Below, one piece after another: positions 52,420 through 63,359 of a DNA stretch of 64,000 bases; position 1 is the stretch's first letter; every line of letters starts with the position of its first letter. This DNA comes from Atrina japonica. Lineage: Eukaryota; Mollusca; Bivalvia; Pterioida; Pinnidae. The stretch spans positions 890,001 through 954,000 of the forward strand of contig BROG01000150.1 in the NCBI GenBank assembly GCA_030159075.1, given 5' to 3'. The notes under the pieces were generated by a model, which had not been told where the DNA came from, did no database searches, and worked only from the letters and a program-made list of their open reading frames with translations. The position numbers and the translations under genes are program-made.

Positions 52420-54706
52420 GTTAGTTGTTAGAAAAGAACTTTGTTATCATTGATCCTCGTCTATTTTAAGTTTCATTGAAAAAAAAATTTTGATATTGTA
52501 AAAGAGTTTGAGAGAAAAGCCACATCAGTAAATTCAAACAATACGTTTCTGGTTAATCCTGTTTTCTTTCATCAATTCTAGGTTTTAATTTATTCATAAT
52601 ATTACTAATGTGTCACTAGGATTAACCAATAAACCGAGATATTCTGATAATATCTATATTCTATATGTTATTTGCTAAAATCTTATGCACGCAGATAAAA
52701 ATAAATTCGCCCCATATAATCTTAATTTCCATCGCCATTGCTTATAATGGAAACGGTAAAACAAAATGTCCATGTATTTCGAACTCATTCCATTTACACA
52801 AGTATAAAGAAGACTAAGATAAACTTATGAAGTTGATGTTGACGTGTTATTTTTATTTGCTTATATATGTACTTACATGTAAATTATGTACATGGAAATC
52901 AAATATATTTCATAACAAAGATCATAGGGTCAACTTATAAAAATCAATTCGGTAAAATTTTGTTGTATAACCTTCCTTTATATCTTCATTAAATCAAACT
53001 AAATTTCGTGGTATAAATTTTATTCTAAAATTTATTGTACCGTAGCACCAGACACCATTTTAACATAAAATCTAGATAAAATTTATTATGTTAAATTAAT
53101 TGTCAATTTCCATGACTGGTCACTAATTGATATGTTCAGGAAAATATTATTGTTTAGTTAACGGGGCTAGTGAAAAATATTGTGAAAATTGTATCGACGA
53201 TTTATGTTAGAACTATTGAATTTTTTACTATATCAACTAGATGCATTGTAAAACTAAACCTAGATCTACCTCAAATCATTCTTCTGACGTCATGTTGTTA
53301 AGTGAGATAAACACAGTCTGACTAAATGAAATGTTGTTTAGTGAAATGACACAATGTGGCTAAATTATATGGGACTTCTTCTGACATCGTGTTGTGTAAT
53401 GAATATTTAGAATACTTTGATGACTTTTCAATTTTTATTTTACATTTGTAGTAGAATTATACTTTAAATTTGTTCAATGGAAAAAAATAGTATTGGAGTC
53501 TAGCGTTATCAGTTGGAAGGTGTGTCGGTCTACGGACAACAGAGATAAAATATTTAATATACCCAAGTGTTAAATTACCACAGGGGTATATAAAAATGAA
53601 GTGCTTATATATTATCTCCTTAGAGGGTGAACTGTAAATGCTGACATTATTACAATCATACATTTAAATAACGTTATAAACAATACATCACAAACACAAA
53701 CAGGGTATTTTATTGTTGTGGCACGCCTCAACGTCTAGCCAATGTTTTACTTATACGGAAATATAAACATAATACTAAAGTTATATATTTCATAAGTCGA
53801 TCTTCAGTTGTAAACAGATCAAGTGTTCTGAAGGGAAAATGGTATGCGACAAGGAAAACCACTTAACCTAACTGTATTGTGATAAACCGCCCAAACGTCA
53901 CTACAGTAGACTTGCTTAGTTTTTCAGTTCAGAATTTAAACGACAGTTCACACGATAGATGACTTTAGTATGCAATAGTCATCTGGAAACAGATATTAGC
54001 CTGTCTTGTGATCACTTAGTATAATAAATAATCTAGAAAGAAATAATAGCCCGCGTTGTGACTTTTTAAGTTTAAATAATCCTTTCGTAACGAATATTAG
54101 GTTGTGTTGTGATCACTTTAGTATAAAATCATCATCTGTAACGAATATTAGCTTGTTTTATGATCACTTTAGTCATAATCACCTGTAACGAATATTAGCT
54201 TGTGTTATGATCACTTTAGTCATAATAATCTGTAACGAATAATAGCTTGTGTTATGATCACTTTAGTCATAATCATCTGGTATCGAATATTAGCTTGTGT
54301 TATGATCACTTTAGTATAACATCATCATCTGGTAACGAATATTAGCTTGTGTTATGATCACTTTAGTCATAATCATCTGTAACGAATATTAGCTTGTGTT
54401 ATGATCACTTTAGTATAACATCATCATCTGGTAACGAATATTAGCTTGTGTTATGATCACTTTAGTATAACATCATCATCTGGTAACGAATATTAGCTTG
54501 TGTTATGATCACTTTAGTATAACATCATCATCTGGTAACGAATATTTGGTGTACTTAATATTCCTAAATGAATCGATTTTATGCTAGAGTTATACATCTT
54601 TGATTACATGCTCTCATATACATATTATTCGTTACACGTCAAACATTCTACTCTTTCAATGGATAGCAAATATAATTTAGATTGGTTTGCGGCTTATCTT
54701 TTATTT

Positions 54707-54768
<62 letters not shown>

Positions 54769-54813
54769 CTCAATATATATCCCCCCCCCCCCCCCCCCCC
54801 CCCCCCAACCCCA

Positions 54814-54844
<31 letters not shown>

Positions 54845-54858
54845 ACCCCCCCCCCCTC

Positions 54859-54904
<46 letters not shown>

Positions 54905-57203
54905 ATATATATATATAATATATTATATTTATTTATATCATTTTCCTTAAAATGGACACCCAAAAATACAAACAAATAATTAAACAACACATACCGTACA
55001 CAACAAATTAGTAAAACTAATTTATCAAATAATTAAAGGAACTTTTCTTCCAGCTTCAAATGTTCATTTTTTGAAGCAATGTTGTAGTTTGTACCAAGCG
55101 TAACATGATCTTTATGATATTTCTTTTATCATAGTTTCTCTTATGATTTAATAAAAGCCTGGTTGTTCATTAATTTATTGACATTGTTTTATTTTCCACT
55201 GATGAAATAGTTTTTCGTCAAATGATCGATTAGGTTTTCACCCTCCAAACTCCAGGGTATATCCATAATGGTGGTTAATGATATGGCTGTCAGATAGTGA
55301 GCGGGAACATCAAATTTATAGATTGATTTACTTTTAGAATTCTTTCACAGATTCATTGCTATGTTACCAATGTGCCGATTCTGTTGCCGGTGGGCCCTGT
55401 CAAACTGACATGGATGGAATGATTCAAGATTTTGCTTATTTCAATGGATCCCTACAGCAGACGACAGATATCAGTACTCCGTATAAATTCTCATATAGAA
55501 AAGATTGTTCTGCCGTAGAAAATGCAACGGCATGCATTATAGAACGGATAGAACAAAAAGGTAAATATAGTTAAAAAGATGTTCTTTCAAAAATCGTTAT
55601 TTTATAGTCAAAGTTTTGTTTTGCTCTAAAAACCTATGTTGTTGGTTGATGCTATTGTTTCATTTATACATATCTTTGGTTATTGCAGCAAGACTCAACT
55701 TTGCAAAGATGCAACCATTGAAATCAGCGATTTATTAACCAATCAGCATTGACCTTCTATCTGTATAAAAGTAGGATAGGATTTTGATTTTGAATAGTGT
55801 TTTACGCCACACTCAATAATTTTTCAGTTATATGGTGGCGGTAACCCGGGAAGAGACAGGTGAAATTCGGCAAGGAAACATAAATGTAGGAATGTGTGAT
55901 CCAGTGTGCACTTTGCATGCTTGAATGTCAACATTGGCAAAAACAGGTGACTGATGATGATATCAAATGATTTGATTTGATTTTGAAAACTTTTACGCCA
56001 CTCAACAATTTTCCAGTTATATGGTGGCGGCCAGTTTTTAATGATGAATGAGAGAACATGGATACAATGCACCCCGGAACAGGCCACCGACCTCCCGCAA
56101 GTAAACTGGCAAACTTTCTCACATAATCAGTTAAGGTTCCAGTGGGGCTCGAACCTGCGCTGACCACAAGTGATAGACTTCATAGCGATATACTCTAACC
56201 ACTCTATGCCCCAGTATCAAAGGAGCATTGGTAAGGTTCATCAAATAGTTTTAACCTTCTTTTATACACAAGACTGAAACAGTGGTGTTCGAACTCTAAA
56301 ATAGACACTAACTGGTAGTATAGTCTAAATACACAAAGTACCTTAAAAAACTACTGTAATTTGATCTATCTATTTAAACTTTGATTTATTTTGATTCCCC
56401 GAAATTTTAGCAATAATTAATTCGTTTTCCTTTATTTCAATATTAAGCAAAATTTCAACCAGGTCCCGTATCAGAACTAGTATGAAACCAGGTCAAACAG
56501 GTTACAAAGTAACGACAAACTGTAGAACATATTGACTTCTTTTACCAGTGTAGTATTTGACACGTTATGCATTGACACGTCAGAGGGCAGTTTGTCAATA
56601 TGTTATGTGACCTTTAACAATGGTTAAGGGGCGCTTCGGTGTATCGTCTGGTGACATACCTGCTAATTTATATATTGATAGATTTAAGTAAAAAAATACC
56701 CATCACATTGCTTTTTTCATACAATCGAACAAGTAATGGTTAGGGTTACGCTGAAATGATTGTAAATTGTTTTTTAATTAATCCAAAGTAGTTGCGAATA
56801 GTCACGAATCGAAATAATTATAGTACTAGCGATGTTGAATATGACACGAAAACATACGTATTATTTATCAAACATGTCGAGTAGACGATATCACTTCAGC
56901 TATTTTTAATTAATACTGAAATATTTTTCAGGTGAAAAACATGCATTCATCAGGGATTGTACTGACAGATATACATTTTCACTAGAGGACACTAGACTTA
57001 CAACCTTGCCATCAAATAACGACACCACGTGTATGTACACTAAGGACAACTTCCTGTATTGCGTCACGATATGTGTACGAGACTTTTGTAACGGTCCACA
57101 GTTTGACTCCAATAATGCAAACAGAGGTTCCTCACTGATTGCCTTAATTACAGCGTTTATTATCAACCTTATGTTCTATTCCATCAAACATATGATATCA
57201 TAA
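52365..57203 (+). CDS. Ly6/uPAR-domain, probably GPI-anchored protein (3 exons)
   Basis: Exons 52365-52419, 55351-55560 and 56932-57203 join at two phase-1 junctions to give 178 residues and a TAA stop. Residues 1-18 form a signal peptide (MEKYFFISLLLSRWILGG). The mature part opens DSLLCYQC, the usual start of a Ly6/uPAR three-finger domain, has about ten Cys, and closes VRDFCNGP, the CN-type end. The last ~20 residues (SSLIALITAFIINLMFY) are hydrophobic, suited to GPI-anchor addition. Known: Ly6/quiver-type proteins sit on the outer membrane and modulate receptors or ion channels. The subfamily (quiver/sleepless-like is possible) and the partner are unknown. The signal exon was chosen because phase, donor and hydrophobic profile all fit. 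Confidence 0.75.
54060..54548 (+). repeat. 47-56-bp tandem repeat in Ly6 intron 1
   Basis: Units contain AACGAATATTAGCTTGTGTT and ATGATCACTTTAGT. Two length classes alternate, with CATAATCATCTG or ATAACATCATCATCTGG. About nine units. Confidence 0.93.
54708..54904 (+). repeat. Poly-C tract with short interruptions
   Basis: Nearly pure C over 197 bp, starting with an uninterrupted run of about 59 C and broken by short islands such as AACTCAATATATAT and AATA. The complementary strand is poly-G. Polyproline or polyglycine ORFs here are artefacts. Confidence 0.95.
55351..55560 (+). CDS. Ly6-type gene exon 2
   Basis: Acceptor TCTTTCACAG, donor G|GTAAAT, phase 1 at both ends. Encodes LLCYQCADSVAGGPCQTDM through KDCSAVENATACIIERIEQK. 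Contains potential N-glycosylation sites NGS and NAT. Confidence 0.8.
55795..55925 (-). mobile_element. Truncated SINE copy
   Basis: Shares the tail blocks TTTTACGCCACACTCAA and CAGTTATATGGTGGCGG with the fuller copy 60 bp downstream, but lacks the tRNA-like head. Confidence 0.5.
55985..56213 (-). mobile_element. tRNA-derived SINE
   Basis: On the minus strand it begins with a tRNA-like head (56213-56135): A-box-like TAGAGTGGTTAGAGTA, then B box GGTTCGAGCCC (complement of 56145-56155) about 40 bp on. The body and a tail with CCGCCACCATATAACTG follow. The best-preserved member of the family also seen near 34284, 42814, 46085 and 55795, all in the same orientation. Confidence 0.65.
56214..56931. 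other. Ly6 intron 2 remainder, nothing recognised
   Basis: AT-rich, no coding or repeat signature seen. Confidence 0.4.
56932..57203 (+). CDS. Ly6-type gene exon 3, C-terminal domain and GPI signal
   Basis: Acceptor ATTTTTCAG; the first two bases complete a Gly codon. Encodes EKHAFIRDCTDRYTFSLE, TCMYTKDNFLYCVTICVRDF, CNGP, then a polar spacer and hydrophobic tail, with TAA at 57201-57203. Confidence 0.8.
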
Positions 57204-57504
57204 ACTATATTTCAGATTACTGGTTAATATTACTTTGAGTTTGAAAATACCGCCAAATCTATGCATTTAAGATATCTTCATTTCAAATGTCTATGACTAT
57301 ATTTCTATGTCTATATTTTGTAAGAAGCATTGTAACACCACGAAGGTGGGAATATATTTATATTCCTTATATTTCATTTTTGCCTATATAATTATTATAT
57401 ATTGTTAATGTAAATCGCTGATAAGTATTAACAGTTAGAAGGTTCATGATCAGAGGTGAAATCAGGTGCCTTGGAGGAGTAAACATCTCCTGTCGACCGG
57501 TGTG

Positions 57505-58165
57505 GTAGCATAGACCTCTCCCCGGAAAATGGGCCCATCATAGAATTTCTACCTAGGAAGAATCAACACGGGTCCAATTCCCCCAAGAAAATGCGCCCCA
57601 GTATAGAATTTCCCCCAAATGAAAGCACGGTTTCCCCTCTATCGCAGGTTTAGGTATCTATCCGTTTCCAGTTCTATTACTAAAATCTATCAATCCATAT
57701 AAAGCAAAGACTAACTTTAATTTTTCTTTTAAAAATAAAATAATTGAAATTGTGAAATCAGGTATTAAAATTCATTAAAAACACTGAAATCTTTGTCAAT
57801 TATTTCATTGATACATTTATATCTGACAACATTACTCCATTTTAGTTGACTTATAACAAAAAAATTATATCAATCATCAATAATAAAATTTAAAGTCTGT
57901 TGGTGCAGCGTGGAGACCTAAAAAATTCTACAAAAATAAATATTTTACTTTTCCAAACGTTCAAGAATATCATATCTAGACTGCATTATGTCAATCAATT
58001 TTTAAAAGCACATACATTTTCTATTCTGAAACCGGAAACAAGAGGGGGGAAAACGCCCTTTGGGAAATTCTGTACTAACCTTGTGTTTGGGGGAAATAAT
58101 ATGCTGGGGCACTTTTTCTCCCCATGCCTGGGCCCATTTTTCTGGGAAAATATGCAGAGGGAATG
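57505..58165. mobile_element. Inverted-repeat element nested in another repeat
   Basis: Left arm (about 57520-57640) and right arm (about 58040-58160) are diverged inverted copies: GAAAATGGGCCCA pairs with TGGGCCCATTTTTC, and GCGCCCCAGTATAGAATTTC with the complement around AATAATATGCTGGGGCAC. Flanks (CTCCTGTCGACCGG left, CCGGTCACATCTGCCGTGAG right) look like one older repeat split by the insertion. The middle has no coding signature. Confidence 0.55.
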
Positions 58166-58860
58166 ACTATGATCTAATACCGGTCACATCTGCCGTGAGT
58201 CCATTGTGAAATTCAAATAAACCAATTGATCGTCACAATAGTTATTGATAATTCAACAACTGTTATCGGACTGGTGTCATTTCATTTAGAAGAACGAGGT
58301 AATTATAAACAATGTCGATATAACAACTAGAAAATCAGCAATATGAAACCATTATATATAATTGTGACAATAACATATCACTTAGTAGTTTGCTTCTGTA
58401 TATGAAATGATAGCACGTAGAATATTCCCTGGCCTATTGATTATCTGAACATCAGATGCAGTCATGGCATTATCGTCATTAAGTTTTGTTCTCAATTTTA
58501 TGTGTGCTCTTAACTTCTTGATGTGATTTTGATTTTTTTCCATTCATATAAATTGGTTTTGGTCAAATTCAATTTCCCGTCAGAATAATTTGCGAACGAT
58601 ACTCAAATGATGCGTAGATGAAAACCCAGATTATTAATGCTGCTACGATATAATTTTGTTCGTTGATAAAAAAAAATATTGCTCATTTGATGAATTGAAT
58701 ATTGACAAATTTGGTGACTTTGGGCCCCGGTGTTTGAAGATCGCTTAGTGCTTGGACGTTTTACTTGCTATAGACACAGACGGGAGATTGACAGTTGAGC
58801 TATACGAGGGGCGCGGGGGTTTCGGTAATTCCCGAATTTACAATGTTTAGGTAGTAATAT
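58166..58860. other. Intergenic, possibly the LTR region of a decayed retroelement
   Basis: Nothing coding. If the leader at 58905 is genuine, the 5' LTR should occupy the 3' part of this stretch, but its start could not be defined. Confidence 0.3.
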
Positions 58861-58902
58861 CCCACAGTCACTTCTCTATCAATACAAGTGCAAATAACAT
58901 TA

Positions 58903-59078
58903 CATGATGTCAGAAGCCGGAATACAATATTTAAGAGACATATACTACAAGATTCAGCATCAAATGGCTTTATCAGGCATTCCTACTCCAGTAATGAACT
59001 GGAAGGCAATAACCTTCCAGAAGCATGGAAAATATTCCAGCAACACGTGGAACATGTTTTTAATGGCCTCTTGGCATA
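58903..59078 (+). mobile_element. Decayed LTR retrotransposon: primer-binding-site-like leader and gag start
   Basis: ...TTACA followed by TGATGTCAGAAGCCGG (58905-58920) resembles an LTR end followed by a tRNA-Leu-type primer binding site. Downstream, one frame reads MALSGIPTPVMNW from 58963 and the neighbouring frame reads EGNNLPEAWKIFQQHVEHVF to about 59070, the pattern of the N-terminal gag domain of Ty3/Gypsy-type elements. The frame change lies near 59003. The element stops at a hairpin, with no protease or reverse transcriptase. Confidence 0.5.
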
Positions 59079-59151
59079 TTATTGCGCCTCGGTTTGTCGT
59101 ATTGATCTCCGGCTTCGCCTCAGGCGAATACGACAAACACCGGCGCAATAA
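59079..59151. repeat. 73-bp hairpin at the truncation point of the gag fragment
   Basis: TTATTGCGCC..GGTTTGTCGTATT pairs with AATACGACAAAC..GGCGCAATAA around a GC-rich loop that itself contains CTTCGCCTCAGGCGAA. Confidence 0.85.
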
Positions 59152-60063
59152 CTAAGCCAGTATGGAAATCACTGTTTAATAAACCTATATGCACTGGAAC
59201 AGCATGGCGTGACAATACATCATAAGTAAATGCAATACATTCATATCAAATTAAAAATACTTTTTCACTGTAAGTAAATAAGTCATATCAATATATCTTG
59301 TATACATTTCTATACATTTATCGCAAATGTTTACCTATCTACCAGGAAGCCTGTCCTACGTGTGACTCCGTTTGATTATGAGTTGATAATTATCATTTTT
59401 TGCGCGTTCACATGTTTCTTTTGTGCCGACAAGTACACGATCGTGTCAATTTTCCTGTAACTTATTTTTCACTTTTATGTGATTGAATCAAGGTTATTCT
59501 ACAAACATACATACGCGCAGGCACACTGACATAGCACACTCCTTTCTGCAATACCTGTTGAATCTTAAATGTATACTCTATTTCGCCTAGTGTAACATTG
59601 TTTCATATCCCGCCAATATATTCTTTAATACAGAAAATTCGTCCAATGCAGGCAAAAACCCACAATATTTTACTAATGTTTTAACAAAATCTGAAGCAGA
59701 AACATTTCAGTTGCATAAGTATTTATAAAGACACCGATATTTACTTAGGTCATTGATCAGTTCAAAATAAAACAAATGAAATACATAAATGAATTTCATA
59801 AAACAAAGCAAACAAGCTAAACAGACAAACAGCAGCAACAACAGTTTTTTTGTGAACAGACCATAATCATACATGTTATTGTGACGTATTTAATCTGTTA
59901 TCAGTTACAGTACATATCTGACCAGGGTGCATAGATAAAAACCGATATTAGAAGTATTATCTACTCTTGTTCAAAATACTATTGATTTTTCGATAAAAGA
60001 AACGATTATTTACGACTTGTTCCTGGAGTTAGCAGGATCGCACGTCCGGGATAGTTTGAAAAC
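59152..60063. other. Intergenic, probable promoter region of next gene
   Basis: AT-rich with no coding signal. It precedes the signal-peptide exon at 60064; no core promoter element can be called. Confidence 0.35.
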
Positions 60064-60130
60064 ATGCAGGGACGAACTGCCGTCTGTTTCTCAACGGTCC
60101 TATTCATTTTCCTTAGTGTAACTGAAACAG
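60064..60130 (+). CDS. Signal-peptide first exon of a secreted protein gene (partial; perhaps a Ly6 paralogue)
   Basis: ATG at 60064 opens MQGRTAVCFSTVLFIFLSVT then ET and one base, followed by donor CAG|GTATTT, phase 1. It has a basic n-region, a hydrophobic core and a polar c-region. Exon size, phase and position after a Ly6 gene match exon 1 at 52365-52419, so a tandem paralogue is a reasonable inference. No LLCYQC-type exon follows before 64000, so the rest must lie beyond the window. Confidence 0.5.
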
Positions 60131-62208
60131 GTATTTTAGTTTCATTTTATGATTGTTTTTTGTTTAAAATTCAACATTGTTGTATAAATGATGGAAGAGT
60201 GAATCCAGTTACAATAGTACCTTGGTAAATACCATGGCTCTTCTGTAACTGGCGTTTATATTCAGATTCTTGCGGGTCTGAACCTTGACCGGCTAGAGGT
60301 GAGATACGTCATAGTTGAAAGTGGGACTTCCTAACCATTCGTCCACAAACTGTTTTACACAGAAATACAGGTACTATTACATACTATTCTACACATCACA
60401 AACAGCTAGTCATATATACATTTGTTTACAATTTGTATAATGTGTATGTCACTTTGTAGTCACGTGAGCACTGTCGGCTATATATTTATATATATACCAC
60501 ACCAGCAGTCCAATATATACAAATTTACAGTCCTGAAGAACTGTGTGGTATTATATCCTGTTCAGATTTATTGATTTATTTCTTTTATGTGCCTTTGATT
60601 CATTGATTACATGCTGTAACCGTAATAACTACGTAATACCACACACCTAGAATCAGATCTATTGTTACACGTGTAAGACAGATAATGTTGATAATTCTTG
60701 ATGAACTTTATATCAGTAGATTATCGTAAGCATTTTATATGATGTTGACTACTTAACCGTTGAAATAGTTTGGTTAAATAAGCTTTCTGCACCTGCAATT
60801 TGCGTAGTAGGCCTATTGATTACAAGAGAAAACGTATATCACACAGCATAGCAAAACAGTGATTTTCTGCTAAGTACACACATGTAATAACTTTTTGATA
60901 TCGTATCAATATAACATCCCTGGAAGGTTGGCAGTGGAATTGTCTCATTTAGAAAATACTTTTTCAACCGAGTTGACAATGCCTATCCTCTTACTATATT
61001 CTAGAAAAGCTTATTTTATACTTTCTGTTCTTGTTCAATCATTTATTACATGACTCTTTTATCATCTAGTTTCTGATTGGTTCGTTTCATACTTTCACTC
61101 AATCGTTATATTATCCCGTAAATTGCTTCATAGGTTGATATAACAATCCAACACATCGAGATCGAGATCGTACCCCAAAATAGCACAAAGGAATTCCCAA
61201 AGTTTGGCACTCTTGCCGTTCATTGTATAGCCAATTATCAACGCTGTCTAGCTATGTTTGGCGTCGAGGAAGTGCATTTAAGATCACAAACGACAAGACT
61301 GTAAACAAACGTTTTCGTTTCGCCACTGTTGACGACGATGGTATACAAACATTATTGGACGAGAAGGATTCTTAAAATACAAGACTTGCAAAATATTTTG
61401 CCGTTTAAACTGTTGTATTTTATTTGTTCATCATGTCGTGAATAAGATCACAGTACGTGACTAGACTCTCAGATCTTGGACCTACTGATATTTGCGAGAT
61501 TTATAAATTGGTGTCAAACTAATTAAATGTCATGTAATAAAATAATTAACGACCTCATTTTTGTTGATACATGGAGTTATCAAGATAGCGATATTTCCCC
61601 CTTGGATTGATAACACCGTCTATTAACCTCAAATATTTGAATACCGATTGTTATTTCCTTCATTCCAAGTATATAGAACGACTGTATTCATATTTCAATA
61701 ACACAAGTCGGTCGTCGCGTGACCCAAGCGTGTAACCGCTTTACTTTTTGGCGTAGGAATACGTTAACATTTTACATGACCATGTATTTGTCAGGCAAGT
61801 CTTCTCTGAACATATGAATGAATCAATAAAGAATAAAATAACACACATTCATTTCGTATTTTTATTTAATCTTAAAAGTCATTCAATACCACAAAACATC
61901 AAAAATCGCAGAAAGAAATCAATCAAAAACACAAGACTAGGCCTGCATCTGTAGCATACTGTACATGCGATAGATCTAGGTTATGTTATGAAAAGAAACA
62001 CAGGGCACAGAAATAAAAATTCTCTTCGTAGTTGCGTTGCTTGTAAGTCTAACAGAAAAAAAGATAGTTAGGTCTAGTGCAATTTTGTCAAGCATCTCTG
62101 ATAAACAGCTTGCTTTGCCGTCACCATATATTCCTGTCAGAAACAATTTGTCACTCGCATCATGTGAAATCGGCTCTCATTTCACCTCAAATCATATAAT
62201 TGCTAGGC
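60131..62208. other. Probable intron 1 of the gene starting at 60064
   Basis: No coding exon with a recognisable family signature was found. Confidence 0.35.
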
Positions 62209-62283
62209 AACTTCGTGCTCCACAGAATGGTCTCCATGAGCAATTGTCCAATGATGTTCAAAAAATGAAAAAACAATCCTTAA
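62209..62283 (+). repeat. Half copy of the foldback family at 10825-10966
   Basis: ACTTCGTGCTCCACAG at the left and TCAAAAAATGAAAAAACAAT at the right match the right half of the 10.8 kb palindrome (GTGCTGCAC and TCAAAAAAATGAAAAAACAA). Confidence 0.5.
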
Positions 62284-62423
62284 ATGAGATCGATAATTGT
62301 TTATTATCAACAACTCAACAACCAGTACATACGGATTATAATGACATCAAAGTAGGAAAGACGTCATGATTATTGTTGTTTCACACCCCGCTAGTTTTAG
62401 GTCATATAATTCAATATAATTCT

Positions 62424-62790
62424 CAGGTCACCCCTTATGGGACTTATTTCCCCTTTAAGTTGATTTTTCATGTTTTTGGTATTATCTTGAAAAGTATAAT
62501 AGCTACAGTAAAGGTGAAAAAGCAAGACATTTTCAGCACGCAAAGATCTACAAAAAAGTCAATAGGGCCAAAATTGTCAGGTCACCCCTTATGGGAGTTA
62601 TTTCCCCTTTTAAATTGATTTTTCATGTTTCAGAATGTTTTTGACATTATCTTGAAAAGTATAATAGATAGAATGAAAGTGAAAGAAGCAAAAAATGTTC
62701 ACACAAAGATCTACAAAAAGTTAATAAGACCGACATTGTCAGGTTAACGGTTATTGGAGTTATCTCCCTTTTAAATAGATTTCTGATGTT
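62424..62790 (+). repeat. ~155-bp tandem repeat, 2.3 copies
   Basis: CAGGTCACCCCTTATGGGA at 62424 and 62578, and a diverged third start at 62740. Units contain ATCTTGAAAAGTATAATAG and AAAGATCTACAAAAA. The same family occurs near 29380-29650. Confidence 0.85.
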
Positions 62791-62954
62791 TTGAAAATGG
62801 ATTCTGTCAATAAACGGTCTAGATGGCTCTTGAATAACACAGGGTACAGTTGTATACAAACGAATTATTTATAACTAAAAACTGATTGACTATTTGTATA
62901 CAAAGATATACGAGAAAGTTGCTAGGAATTATTTAGGGATCGTTTTGACAAAAT

Positions 62955-63180
62955 TTCAAGGTCATAGGATCAAAGGTCAAGTTAACAGACACTTAAGTAA
63001 ACAAAAACTAAGTTTTTTGTGTTTTGTTTGTTTGTTTGTTGTTGTTGTTGTTGTTGTTTTTGTTGTCGAATTGTAGACATTTTCGACTTCTTAAGAACCA
63101 GTGGTCTAATTTAAACCAAACTTGACAGGAAATTTTTCTCAGGTGACCGTTCAGGCCCATCAGGACTCTTGTTACTAGTG
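62955..63180. repeat. Dispersed repeat fragments
   Basis: AAGGTCATAGGATCAAAGGT at 62960 is related to about 48717. A (GTT)n run lies at 63030-63062. TCAGGTGACCGTTCAGG and GACTCTTGTTAC follow, the latter shared with about 50280. Confidence 0.5.
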
Positions 63181-63264
63181 TAATCATCGTCGGTAACTGA
63201 CATAGTTATTTCTTTTCAAAAATCTTTTATATAAAGAAGCAAAATAAAACAGACTTTTTATCGG

Positions 63265-63359
63265 TTGACACCTTGATTTATCAACCCAGGGAAAGCAATA
63301 TTCTACTCGGTTTCATTGAATATCACTTCCCTAGGTTTGGTAAATCAAAATGTCAACAT
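63265..63359. repeat. Imperfect inverted repeat (~95 bp)
   Basis: GTTGACACCTTGATTTATCA and CCAGGGAA pair with TTCCCTAGG, TTGGTAAATCAAAATGTCAA. A related half copy lies at 63578-63643 (ATTTGATTTATCAAACCCAG). Confidence 0.75.

Noticed and set aside
54581..54990. Polyproline/polyglycine proteins
   Set aside because: Products of the poly-C tract in every frame.
62037..62369. 110-codon ORF without low complexity
   Set aside because: No ATG at its start, no recognised domain, and part of it (62209-62283) matches a dispersed palindromic repeat. It could still be an exon of the gene starting at 60064, but nothing supports that.
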